This document shows, one piece after another, positions 17,142 to 25,095 of a DNA stretch of 64,000 nucleotides. This stretch comes from a virus. The notes beneath the pieces were generated by a model. It saw nothing but the letters and a program-made list of their open reading frames with translations, was not told the DNA's origin and ran no database searches. Where the stretch lies: positions 248,001 to 312,000 of IMG/VR virus record IMGVR_UViG_3300028654_000001. One strand, 5' to 3'. The position numbers and the translations under genes are program-made. Positions within the stretch are counted from its first letter, which is position 1, and each line of letters starts with the position of its first letter.

Positions 17142-17963
17142 TTACTCCGGCATTGGAGGGGCTTGTCTGCCAAAGGCTTTCATCCCACTATCCATGAGAA
17201 GATCTCGCACTACGTCAGCTGGGTCCTCTTGGTTGCCTTCTAGAGCTACAATAGGGGTAGGAGCTGAAACAGGAGGTTGCGTGGTAATGGTAGCTTCAAC
17301 GGGCCCCCCTTCAACTGAAGCATCATCCTTGGCCTTCTTTTTGCTCTTTGGGTTTACATGACCTTCAATCGGTCCCTTGTGTTTCCCAGTAGCATAAGGG
17401 TTGACTGGGTCTAAGTGATATTTTCCTCGTACCCCATCCCTGCGTAAGAAGATAGCTGGGTTAGCTGATAAGGCATAACGAATGTACCCTAAGGGATCCT
17501 TTGAGTCTGGTATCCAATGTCGACTCTTGAGTTCGACGTGGATCTCGGGTGCTGATAACTCTTTGCCACCCATCACAATCTGAATTGAATCCTCAAGGCG
17601 GGGTCGCGGTACCTCAACACCTTTTTTTGCCTTCGGGGGGACACCAGAGGCCTTTGTGAAAACCTTAGGTGGTTTCTTGGAGCTCTTCTTAGTTGTTACA
17701 GGCTTCTTGGAAGATTGGATCGACTTTTTCTTTGCCTTCTTCGATGATACCGAAGCCTCTACAGGCTCAGCTTCTGATTCCTCCTCGTCAGTTGGTACCT
17801 CCGATTCGGAAGATTCACCTAAGGTAATAAGCTTCTTGATCCCGTCGATCAGATCACGAATTGTAGCCACCCTAGCATCGATCTTCGCATTCACATCAAC
17901 CCGAAACTGTTCCTCAGCTTCAATGGCTTTCAGGTAAGTGGCAAGCTGTTCCTTGACCTTCAT
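17142..17963 (-). CDS. HARE-HTH-like winged-helix protein with Lys/Ser-rich linker
   Basis: 273 aa. Residues 1-45 are a probable coiled coil; 50-110 are low-complexity Lys/Ser/Pro; 120-190 (SIQIVMGGKELSAPEIHVEL, then YIRYALSAN and RRDGVRGKYHL) look like a HARE-HTH winged helix, a domain found in RNA polymerase delta and restriction-associated proteins. The tail is Pro-rich. CGGTGTA lies 38 nt upstream with AAAGGA near the ATG. Probably DNA-binding; target unknown. Confidence 0.6.
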   Translation of the reverse strand: MKVKEQLATYLKAIEAEEQFRVDVNAKIDARVATIRDLIDGIKKLITLGESSESEVPTDEEESEAEPVEASVSSKKAKKKSIQSSKKPVTTKKSSKKPPKVFTKASGVPPKAKKGVEVPRPRLEDSIQIVMGGKELSAPEIHVELKSRHWIPDSKDPLGYIRYALSANPAIFLRRDGVRGKYHLDPVNPYATGKHKGPIEGHVNPKSKKKAKDDASVEGGPVEATITTQPPVSAPTPIVALEGNQEDPADVVRDLLMDSGMKAFGRQAPPMPE

Positions 17964-18001
17964 GTGATCTAATCCTTTCCGATAGGCCTCCAGACACCTA
18001 C

Positions 18002-18008
18002 TACACCG
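18002..18008 (-). promoter_or_regulatory. CGGTGTA motif before the HARE-HTH gene
   Basis: 38 nt before the ATG at 17963, with AAAGGA in the gap. The motif lies in the loop of a CTACT/AGTAG hairpin. Confidence 0.55.
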
Positions 18009-18101
18009 ATTAGTAGACTGAGGTCATAAATTCGGTAGCAGCCATAATACTGAGTAACTTGCCTATTGCAAGATTCTGCAGTCATGAATGCTAAGGAAAA
18101 G

Positions 18102-18395
18102 TCACTCCGATGTCATCTTCCGAAGAATGCGAATGTGACGTGGACTAGAACTTTCTTCCAGAACATTTTGAAATTCACATTTTCTAATCTGAAAGCACGT
18201 TGCCGCAACTCCAGGGCCTGCCCTAAGTCCTTCGCAGTTTTCGCAATTTTTGGTTCCAAAGTTCAATTTGAATCTAAGCTTTCCGGATTCTAATAACGAT
18301 TCTCGATAGGCCAGCTGCAGTTCTTGCGCTGCAACCAAAGCAACTTCAAAGTTACCGTCCAGGAATGCCTTTAATAGAATTTCGGAAGGGTCTAC
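18102..18395 (-). CDS. Hypothetical Cys-containing protein, start unresolved
   Basis: The reading frame is open from 18641, but residues before about 83 of that frame look non-coding, while the part from 18395 on looks real (EILLKAFLDG, then CENCEGL and TCFQIRKC, a possible four-Cys site). No ATG or GTG is available near 18395; a TTG lies at 18338. It may be translated by a -1 shift from the 75-aa frame upstream, which stops exactly here, or from an unusual start. Confidence 0.4.
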   Translation of the reverse strand, partial: VDPSEILLKAFLDGNFEVALVAAQELQLAYRESLLESGKLRFKLNFGTKNCENCEGLRAGPGVAATCFQIRKCEFQNVLEESSSPRHIRILRKMTSE

Positions 18396-18619
18396 TTCGC
18401 GATGCCCTGGAATTCCCGTTGGAGGTCGTCTTCTGAGATAATCCCGAAGCTCCTCAATACTTGTTCGGACTTCCCCTCCTGAATCGCCCTCTGCAACCCT
18501 GCTAGCCTCCGATCCCCAGTCTTTTCCGCTACTCTGATGGCTTGGGACATCAGAGTATCCCAGGCTACGGTCCCCTTCGGGGTCAACTGCTTGACTTGTT
18601 CGTGTGCTCTGGTCTTCAT
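18392..18619 (-). CDS. Small hypothetical protein
   Basis: 75 aa. The ATG at 18619 overlaps the upstream stop as ATGA, which supports this frame over the longer overlapping frame from 18641. Sequence is helical and basic (VAEKTGDRRLAGLQRAI). It ends where the next frame becomes protein-like, so the two may form one product by frameshift. Confidence 0.55.
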   Translation of the reverse strand: MKTRAHEQVKQLTPKGTVAWDTLMSQAIRVAEKTGDRRLAGLQRAIQEGKSEQVLRSFGIISEDDLQREFQGIAK

Positions 18620-19050
18620 TGTACGTCATGCGCCTCTTCATTAGTAGATGGAGTCACAGTGAGGTCTGAGTCCTCAGCTAGCTTATCGTTAAGCTTAAGC
18701 AATAGGTTAGCTAAGGTAGGATCTGAAGACTTCTCCAGTAGCCACTGTACTAAGTCCCTCAATACCTCTGATTGACGTTGTTGACCCTCAATAATAGCAG
18801 GAAGCTGATCTTGAACGGTATCAGCAAGCCTCTTCATAGCAGAAACCGCCTCCTCAAGATCCTCTACGCTATCGAGTTGGGCTGCTATAGCCTCCATCCT
18901 CGCAGAGGCAGCAACAAACTCATCTATCTTAGCTGGTAAGGTTGCGACCCCATCCAGGTTGGAAAGAGAGTTAATCAGCTTAATAGGGGATACCCCTTGA
19001 TGTCGAGACTTCTTCTCGGCTGCCCTACGGAGACTTCGGTTGACACTCAT
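18616..19050 (-). CDS. Coiled-coil protein
   Basis: 144 aa with a long amphipathic helical region (about residues 40-110) typical of a coiled coil. No cysteines. Coupled by ATGA to both neighbours. Function unknown. Confidence 0.6.
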   Translation of the reverse strand: MSVNRSLRRAAEKKSRHQGVSPIKLINSLSNLDGVATLPAKIDEFVAASARMEAIAAQLDSVEDLEEAVSAMKRLADTVQDQLPAIIEGQQRQSEVLRDLVQWLLEKSSDPTLANLLLKLNDKLAEDSDLTVTPSTNEEAHDVQ

Positions 19051-19391
19051 CGGTTGTTACAATTCCCACGGTATAGTTCGTAGAATGGGTAGGGGTTTTC
19101 ACCCTTATTTAGTTGATCTGGTAACTCATTGTCCTCAGTCATTAGTGAGAGCAATGGAACCAACTCAAGAAGCTGCAATAACTCAGGACAGGACGTAATT
19201 TTTGGAAGATCCATCCTTGCCTGCGGAGTACGTTCGATGATGTAGACTAACTGATCCTTCCGTAGAGGGTACAGATCATCCAACATGCACTTTCCTTCTT
19301 CGAACCAATAGTTGTTACTGGTATTTCCGTCGCACAGGGTTCGGAAAGGTGGCTCACAACAAGGGTCTGAATCTCGGTCTCGGTCACTCAT
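19047..19391 (-). CDS. Hypothetical protein
   Basis: 114 aa from the ATG at 19391 (MSDRDRDSDPCCE), chosen over 19406 because it forms an ATGA overlap with the stop of the upstream gene. Acidic, with a CC near the N-terminus. Not recognised. Confidence 0.55.
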   Translation of the reverse strand: MSDRDRDSDPCCEPPFRTLCDGNTSNNYWFEEGKCMLDDLYPLRKDQLVYIIERTPQARMDLPKITSCPELLQLLELVPLLSLMTEDNELPDQLNKGENPYPFYELYRGNCNNR

Positions 19392-19669
19392 GACTTCCTC
19401 ATCCAACCCATTCTGAAGAGTTGTTTCTTACTGTCTATTGATACCCTACAGTAATAGATTCCTGTTCTTACACGCCTCTCGTAGAGTGGCTTGCCAGAGC
19501 TACCGCTTTCCTTCTCTTTACGAAGGTAGTCGATGAGTTTCTGTTCAAAGTCAGATGTGCTGTCAGTATCAACAGCCGTCAGGATCTCTTCTTTGAGCAG
19601 GTCATCCGAGTCCTCATCCAACTCGATGCCAAGGTCACTGAGAGTGAGGTGCTGCTGAGGGGATGCCAT
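19388..19669 (-). CDS. Small hypothetical protein
   Basis: 93 aa from the second ATG (MASPQQHLTL). This start lies 10 nt after a GGTGTA motif, the same spacing as at other genes, whereas the first ATG at 19675 is only 4 nt away. First gene of an ATGA-coupled run to 18102. The C-terminal half (RVRTGIYYCRV) may be a small beta domain. Confidence 0.55.
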   Translation of the reverse strand: MASPQQHLTLSDLGIELDEDSDDLLKEEILTAVDTDSTSDFEQKLIDYLRKEKESGSSGKPLYERRVRTGIYYCRVSIDSKKQLFRMGWMRKS

Positions 19670-19679
19670 TGGCATCCAT

Positions 19680-19686
19680 TACACCT
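19680..19686 (-). promoter_or_regulatory. AGGTGTA motif before a small gene
   Basis: Ten nt before the ATG at 19669; supports that start over 19675. Confidence 0.5.
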
Positions 19687-19964
19687 CAGGCCACCACTAC
19701 TAAGACGGGAGCCAGCTCCTCAGCCCAGAACTCTACTTGTCGACCATCAGGGAAAGAAACCCCAATCATCGGGTCATCGGGGAAGTGCTGCCCACATCCA
19801 CATGAGTACTCCAAGTAATCGACTATTCCGAATAGACCTATAAACTCTGATACATCTGTAAACGGAGGATTGATGTCAATTGCATCTACTACCTTAACCC
19901 GTTGCCCTGGCTGATAAGGAGAGCCATCAACAGGCACTGTAATGTACTCCAGAACTTCTAGCAT
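19686..19964 (-). CDS. Small hypothetical protein
   Basis: 92 aa. PGQRVKVVDAID and GLFGIVDYLEYSCGCGQHF suggest a small KOW/SH3-like barrel with a CGC pair. Follows the DUF1848 gene by 8 nt. Not assigned. Confidence 0.5.
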   Translation of the reverse strand: MLEVLEYITVPVDGSPYQPGQRVKVVDAIDINPPFTDVSEFIGLFGIVDYLEYSCGCGQHFPDDPMIGVSFPDGRQVEFWAEELAPVLVVVA

Positions 19965-19972
19965 AGGAGCCC

Positions 19973-21817
19973 CTACTTGGCGATCGGAAGAGTCCTTTGC
20001 CGCGTGGTGTCTCTCCGCTTAGAGCTGAAGTCTTTGACACCAGCATAGCAATTATGAGTAGCAAGACCAGCAGCTAGGAACGTCTTACTGCTAGTTCGAA
20101 TATCAGTAACATCTCTAACCCCTACTTGCTCTATAGACACAATTCGATCTTTAGAGAAGTCAACTGATCTACCAAAGAAGTTTGAGGACTTTCTGATTAT
20201 CGCTGGCTGTACTAGTGAGAAAAACTTAGCGTATTGACGGAGCCCACCACTAACTCTTGCTGAAACTCTAGAACCTTCCACTGGCATCTCGATGCCCAAT
20301 GAAGAGGCATACTTAGACACTCGAGTAAGCAAACCGTTATCCTTGGTTTGGTGAACCCTCAGGGACTTATTATAGCTACCCTCAGCATCGAATATACCTG
20401 CTAGGAAACCTTTTCTATACTCGTCTGACTCGAAGTAATGATCTAGGTTCAGTAACGTTCGAATTGAATCTATTGATCTTGTCTCAACTTTTTGCATGGG
20501 TAACTTAGAGAGCTTAGACCCAGAATCAAAAGGCCTAATTTCTACACCAACTCCAAAACACTCTAAGTATTCTCTGAGACGAACTAGTGGCTCTTGATCT
20601 GTTAGAGCTACTCTCCAATAAGGTTGTTTAGGGCGATGACTTTCAGTCAATCGTGAAGTACCGTCTCCGATAGTCATAGCTGCAACATAGCCAGCCTTAT
20701 ACTCACTAGAGAACAACGGCCCCTTAGTTATACCGAACTGTTGTAAGTCACAATCTAGAGCTAGGTGGTCGGTTCTTTTCCAAGACTTTCGTGTTTTACC
20801 TTCAAACCAGAGATGTTCAGCTGTCGTGAGCACCTCACTTGACTCAGTGATCACTCTAGTAACCGGCCTACGAAAATTCCACACACCCTCAACTATAGAG
20901 CGTCTGAATCTCCTATCCATCCTAAAACCAGGCGGATCTTCATCAAAACCAATTAGAGTATCCCCAACTTGGATATCCCCAAGTGGCCTCCATGAAAAGT
21001 TATCATGGAGTACTAGTGTTTCTGGTGCTAGGCAGTACTTACACCCAACTGAGCAGGACTCGTTCACCGTGAAGGGGTCTACCATCAACACGCAACCACA
21101 GCCCTCTGAAGCTGGTTTTGAGTACCCGGTAAGAGAGAAGTCTTCCGGAGGAGCACACACCCCTGAATCCAAGTTTGGGTGTGCCCCTGGGTGCCCAAGG
21201 AGAAGCCTATCCTCGTTACAAAGGTAGACCTTGATCCCGTGCCTCTGCGATACCTCAGCCAACTCGAGTAAGATGTTCACTCGGTCAACTTCAGATCGAG
21301 TCTCCGGCATCAAGTCGTTCTCCTGAAGGAAGGACAGGTATACCCTGTCAATTCCCTCACTAGAGGCCATGGCCGCAATTTGCTCAAACCGAGCTATGAT
21401 CACTGGGTGTGGTAGGATAGGAACTGGAGAGAATCTCCAATAGACATTCTTCGGCCCAAGTATGTGAGCTGCCGTGGCAAGAGTATTGATGGCCTCGCCA
21501 AGCTTAGGAGCTTTCCCCTCAACCTCCATCCACCCGGTCACCGTGATGTGAGCCTTGATGTTGTACCCGAAATCCGTTAAGTTCGACCGAATGAGGTTAT
21601 TTGGATTCTTAGTCCAGAAAATCAGGCCAAGAACATCGTCAGGCCGCAATGACCATCGATAGGGGATAGCTTCCGTCGGGTGAAACCCAATGAAGTGCCC
21701 TACCTTGAGGGCCGCCAAAAAGTAATCCCATTTGTCTATGCAGACATCAGTCCACCGCGAGAACGAGTAAGGAAAGCCGATCTCCTTACCACTTAGAACC
21801 TCTTTTGCCTTGCTCAT
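19973..21817 (-). CDS. DUF1848-family radical-SAM-like protein, intein-split
   Basis: 614 aa precursor; after removal of the intein (residues 262-589) the product is about 286 aa. The extein has DVLGLIFWTKNP, YWRFSPVPI and GCGCVLMVDPFT, then SCSVGCKY joined to CYAG, matching DUF1848 proteins whose C-terminal cysteines are thought to hold a metal or Fe-S centre. The intein sits immediately before the third cysteine of that CxxxCxxC site, so an unspliced protein could not form it. The family's reaction is not established; similarity to SPL/radical-SAM proteins suggests nucleic-acid or nucleotide chemistry (inference). Confidence 0.8.
   Translation of the reverse strand: MSKAKEVLSGKEIGFPYSFSRWTDVCIDKWDYFLAALKVGHFIGFHPTEAIPYRWSLRPDDVLGLIFWTKNPNNLIRSNLTDFGYNIKAHITVTGWMEVEGKAPKLGEAINTLATAAHILGPKNVYWRFSPVPILPHPVIIARFEQIAAMASSEGIDRVYLSFLQENDLMPETRSEVDRVNILLELAEVSQRHGIKVYLCNEDRLLLGHPGAHPNLDSGVCAPPEDFSLTGYSKPASEGCGCVLMVDPFTVNESCSVGCKYCLAPETLVLHDNFSWRPLGDIQVGDTLIGFDEDPPGFRMDRRFRRSIVEGVWNFRRPVTRVITESSEVLTTAEHLWFEGKTRKSWKRTDHLALDCDLQQFGITKGPLFSSEYKAGYVAAMTIGDGTSRLTESHRPKQPYWRVALTDQEPLVRLREYLECFGVGVEIRPFDSGSKLSKLPMQKVETRSIDSIRTLLNLDHYFESDEYRKGFLAGIFDAEGSYNKSLRVHQTKDNGLLTRVSKYASSLGIEMPVEGSRVSARVSGGLRQYAKFFSLVQPAIIRKSSNFFGRSVDFSKDRIVSIEQVGVRDVTDIRTSSKTFLAAGLATHNCYAGVKDFSSKRRDTTRQRTLPIAK
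20051..21034 (-). mobile_element. Intein with LAGLIDADG endonuclease in the DUF1848 gene
   Basis: 328 residues from Cys262 (CLAPETLVLHDN) to Asn589 (LATHN), followed by Cys+1. Block A, the LAGLIDADG motifs (VAAMTIGDG and LAGIFDAEG) and the terminal His-Asn are all visible, so splicing and homing activity are both likely intact. Confidence 0.9.
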
Positions 21818-21896
21818 ACGGTTTGGCCTATTTTTCCAGGCTTTTCAAGTAGTAATCTAGGCTAGCCAGCCTGTCAACCACTTTCAGAACCTCACC

Positions 21897-21903
21897 CGGT
21901 GTA
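21897..21903 (+). promoter_or_regulatory. CGGTGTA motif before the MazG-like gene
   Basis: Nine nt before the ATG at 21913, plus strand. Confidence 0.65.
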
Positions 21904-21912
21904 ACACCAGGG

Positions 21913-22512
21913 ATGCAGAGCCTAAATGAGTTAGCCAAAACGTCTCATGAAGTTTCCAGAAGCAAGGGGTGGTGGGAACCAGGATCCAATAAGTCGGATG
22001 CAGCCCTCATCTCACTTATTCACTCGGAAGTCTCCGAAGCCTTGGAGGACTACCGCATGGGTCACGCTCCTAACGAGTACTGGTTCGAAAGTACAGCAGA
22101 GCAGGGTGGGGTAAAATACTCAATCCGAGACGACGTCAATGGAACGAAACCGTGTGGGGTACCCTCTGAACTTTCGGACGTAGCCATTAGAATTGGTGAC
22201 TACTTCGGGGGTAGGAACCTGGATCTAGAAGAAGCCCACAAGCGAACTTTGGAACTGGAACCGGTCAAAGACTTTGAAGGCGGGCTCGCGAGGATTCATC
22301 ACGCTCTTTCTATGGCCTTCGGGGAGAGTCACGAGTTCAGTCCCGCCATTAGTCAGGGCACCACAGCTGGAAAAACCTTTTGGTTGGCCACTGCCTTACG
22401 ATATACCTTTGATCTGGCTAAGATCTGTGATATCGACCTGTGGTACCACATAAACCTGAAAACAGAGTTCAACAAAACGAGATCTCATAGGCATGGCGGG
22501 AAGAAACTCTGA
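21913..22512 (+). CDS. MazG-like nucleotide pyrophosphohydrolase
   Basis: 199 aa. ISLIHSEVSEALEDYR and ELSDVAIRIGDYF give the ExxE...ExxD metal-binding helices of the MazG/all-alpha NTP-PPase family; a second helical half ends FNKTRSHRHGGKKL, typical of phage versions. Such enzymes hydrolyse (d)NTPs or ppGpp-like nucleotides to monophosphates. The start has CGGTGTA 9 nt upstream on the plus strand, matching the minus-strand pattern. The next gene (rnhB) overlaps its end by 20 nt. Confidence 0.8.
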   Translation: MQSLNELAKTSHEVSRSKGWWEPGSNKSDAALISLIHSEVSEALEDYRMGHAPNEYWFESTAEQGGVKYSIRDDVNGTKPCGVPSELSDVAIRIGDYFGGRNLDLEEAHKRTLELEPVKDFEGGLARIHHALSMAFGESHEFSPAISQGTTAGKTFWLATALRYTFDLAKICDIDLWYHINLKTEFNKTRSHRHGGKKL

Positions 22513-23182
22513 GGTCGAGGGGCCAGATCCTCCTCTAAGGGATGACCGAGCCGAATACGAAAAGCTGAAGAGTTCTGCTCAGTTCATACTTGGGTCTGAT
22601 GAGTGTGGGCTTGGATCTTGGGCCGGTCCTTGTGTTACCTGTGCCGTCGCGGTACCAAAAGATTGGAAACCACCTTTTGGCCTGAATGATTCCAAGAAGG
22701 TTGGGTCTAAGAAGCGAGAGCAGCTCTTCGAGATACTCAGGAACCGGATCCCATACGCCTGTGAGATGGCTCAATCTGATGAGATTGACCGTGTAGGGAT
22801 TACTTTGGCTCTTCGAAGGTGTTTTAGGGCTTGCATCGAGAACGTCCTAGCGAGGGCACCAGGGGCTCTCATCGTCATCGATGGTGAGGTTAGGATCCCA
22901 GGTATAGATCATCTCCGTTTTCCAAAGGCTGATGGTATAGTGCCCGCGGTCATGGCAGCCTCAGTCATCGGAAAGGTTATTCACGACCGATACATGTGGC
23001 TGATGGCCGAGAAATTCCCAGGTTATTCTTTTCATAAGTCATCTGGGTATGGAACACCAAAACACCGTGAAGCTCTCGAACGTCTCGGGCCATGTCCAAT
23101 CCACAGAAGAAGTTACCTTCCGGTTGCTAAAATTGGAATTAGGTCAGAAGAAGGAATCAGTGTTGACTCTGACGAAGACTGA
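22493..23182 (+). CDS. rnhB: Ribonuclease HII
   Basis: 229 aa, complete. The four RNase HII landmarks are present: GSDECGLGSWAGPC (catalytic Asp-Glu), LNDSKKVGSKKREQL, VIDGE, and KADGIVPAVMAASVIGKV (Asp), then SSGYGTPKH. It cleaves the RNA strand of RNA-DNA hybrids, removing primers or misincorporated ribonucleotides. It carries about 20 extra residues at each end compared with bacterial RNase HII. A homing-endonuclease gene begins inside its last codons. Confidence 0.9.
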   Translation: MAGRNSEVEGPDPPLRDDRAEYEKLKSSAQFILGSDECGLGSWAGPCVTCAVAVPKDWKPPFGLNDSKKVGSKKREQLFEILRNRIPYACEMAQSDEIDRVGITLALRRCFRACIENVLARAPGALIVIDGEVRIPGIDHLRFPKADGIVPAVMAASVIGKVIHDRYMWLMAEKFPGYSFHKSSGYGTPKHREALERLGPCPIHRRSYLPVAKIGIRSEEGISVDSDED

Positions 23183-23969
23183 TGCCTCTTACCTAGCAGG
23201 CTTATTTGATGGTGAAGGATGCCTTACTGTTGTACTGCAAAAAGGTCATCGAGGAAAACGTACCAAAGGAGTCCTAACTCCACATCTTATGTTTACAATT
23301 GCTAACACCGATAGGGGAGTCCTTCAATGGTGCTTAGATACCATAGGTACTGGGATAGTAGTAATTGGTAGGGGTTACTCAGCAAAGCACCCCCGTAGAT
23401 TACCACTGTATCGCTATAATCTAGAAGCTAATGCAAATCTAGTGACCTTACTACCACGAATGATACCTTACTTGAAGGTAAAGAAGGAGAGAGCTATACT
23501 ATCCATGAGGTTTTTGGAACTAAGAAGTAATCGGGACAGGAGGGCGTATACGGAGGAAGATGTAACAATTCTGTTCAATATCAGACAAGCAAACCTCAGA
23601 GATTATGACTTGCATGGAACTCCTACCTTACGCTACATGGGTAAATCTTATACCAAGGATGAGTTTATTGAGTTGTTTTTCAGGGATAGAGACGGATCAA
23701 TCTATCGGCACGTAGACTGGACACCAGAAATGGATTCAGTAATTGGAACAGATACTGATCTTAACGTAGCTAAACTACTTGGATTAAAGATAAGTATGGT
23801 TCAAAAGAGGCGGGTTCACTTAGGTATACCTTCTTCGATGGATCTCAGACCAAAGAAAGAAAGGGTACTACAACTCAGATCCGAAGGACTCACCTTAAAA
23901 GAGATCTCCTCGAAGATTGGTATCAGTAAGTCTTCGGTGGCTAGAGTCCTAGACGAAGTGGTGTACTAA
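23160..23969 (+). CDS. LAGLIDADG homing endonuclease with C-terminal HTH
   Basis: About 269 aa. YLAGLFDGEGCLTV is a LAGLIDADG motif near the N-terminus; IRQANLRDYDL follows, and the C-terminus has a helix-turn-helix (LTLKEISSKIGISKSSVARV). Only one clear LAGLIDADG copy is seen, so it may act as a homodimer or have a diverged second repeat. The frame is open from 23049, but the GTG at 23160 (or TTG at 23163) follows AAGGA and reduces overlap with rnhB to 23 nt, so I chose it. A free-standing homing gene; it does not interrupt rnhB. Confidence 0.75.
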   Translation: MLTLTKTDASYLAGLFDGEGCLTVVLQKGHRGKRTKGVLTPHLMFTIANTDRGVLQWCLDTIGTGIVVIGRGYSAKHPRRLPLYRYNLEANANLVTLLPRMIPYLKVKKERAILSMRFLELRSNRDRRAYTEEDVTILFNIRQANLRDYDLHGTPTLRYMGKSYTKDEFIELFFRDRDGSIYRHVDWTPEMDSVIGTDTDLNVAKLLGLKISMVQKRRVHLGIPSSMDLRPKKERVLQLRSEGLTLKEISSKIGISKSSVARVLDEVVY

Positions 23970-25058
23970 CTAGGCACCAGCTGGGCCTATAGCCCACCCA
24001 AGCGCTGGCCTCACCTGATCAGTCTCGGGGTCATGACTGGTACCAACGAAACCCCCAATAAACTGCATGGGGATCTTCTCACCATAGTAGAGCCAAGTAA
24101 ACGGAACTCCTGAGATTCCTGTGGGGAACTGGTCTGTTGTTGGCCCACCGCACATGCAACCAAGCCCTTGATCCCAATTTTCAACGAACTGGTTTGGAGC
24201 GTTGAACTTGCCACCGTAACCCCTGAGGTACGGGAACAAGGCATTGACCGCCCCAGTCACGTAGGGGCCTCCTGAGCCGTTGCCTTTCTTGTAGAGGCTA
24301 TTCCAGAACTTCAAGTCGGAGTTACCCTTGAATGCCGAAACGAAGTGAGCGAGCACATTCTTCAAGGCATCGATCCACCACTTACAATCAAACTCAGCTA
24401 GGCACGAGACCCGATCGATGATGTTAGACCAGTCATCCTCGGTACCTAAGAGTGTGATCTGTGGAATACCACAGCAGGTTTTGCAGCCAAATGAGAAGTA
24501 GGACTGCATGGCATCCAAGAGAACCACTTCCGATGCGGCCCGCTCGATAGCCGTCGTAGTCGAGAAGTTGGACACAATCAAGTCCCGCTTGGGACCGATG
24601 TACTCAGCAATTCGGTCTGAGAACTCAGAAAAAGCCCCTTGCCAGTCATTCTTCGGAGAACCCTTGGAGAACCCGTCTCTACTGATCTCGATGTAGATCT
24701 TGTCGTCAAGAGCCTCTTTCCCTACTGGGTTCACGAACAAGTGCCGAAATCGATCTGAGTTGGCATTGATGTGATTGGCAAACCCCTGAGCGATGGCAAC
24801 CCAGATGTCATCCGGGGACAGCACCAACGGGCAGTGGATCTCGAATGAGTGGTGAATAGCTCGGACCAACCCATGCAGCTTCTGAGTACCATTCCACCTG
24901 TCTTCGTAAAATCCTATTAGATTATCTTGGTTTGACCCGCAAGCTTCAACCGAGACTTCGGAGAGGCACTTCACGGAATCAGCAAGTTCAATACGCCCCG
25001 GAGCCCCTTTACCAGGCTCAACCCTTGAAACATCTGCAACCTTGAATGTGACAGGCAT
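23970..25058 (-). CDS. DUF4419 protein
   Basis: About 362 aa. LVLSPDDIWVAIAQGFA and the downstream NSDRFRHLFV, GCKTCCGIPQITLLG and WSNIIDRV match the DUF4419 family (PF14388), whose function is unknown. I moved the start from 25082 to the ATG at 25058 because CGGTGTA then sits 9 nt upstream, as at other genes; from 25082 the motif would lie inside the coding sequence. It ends next to the convergent homing gene with no gap. Confidence 0.7.
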   Translation of the reverse strand: MPVTFKVADVSRVEPGKGAPGRIELADSVKCLSEVSVEACGSNQDNLIGFYEDRWNGTQKLHGLVRAIHHSFEIHCPLVLSPDDIWVAIAQGFANHINANSDRFRHLFVNPVGKEALDDKIYIEISRDGFSKGSPKNDWQGAFSEFSDRIAEYIGPKRDLIVSNFSTTTAIERAASEVVLLDAMQSYFSFGCKTCCGIPQITLLGTEDDWSNIIDRVSCLAEFDCKWWIDALKNVLAHFVSAFKGNSDLKFWNSLYKKGNGSGGPYVTGAVNALFPYLRGYGGKFNAPNQFVENWDQGLGCMCGGPTTDQFPTGISGVPFTWLYYGEKIPMQFIGGFVGTSHDPETDQVRPALGWAIGPAGA

Positions 25059-25067
25059 ACGGCCTAT

Positions 25068-25074
25068 TACACCG
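25068..25074 (-). promoter_or_regulatory. CGGTGTA motif before the DUF4419 gene
   Basis: Nine nt before the ATG at 25058; would be inside the gene if it began at 25082. Confidence 0.6.
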
Positions 25075-25095
25075 ATGGACACACAAACATCAAGC

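Noticed and set aside
18059-18073. Hairpin CTTGC/GCAAG as a terminator
   Set aside because: Only a 5-bp stem and no T tract.
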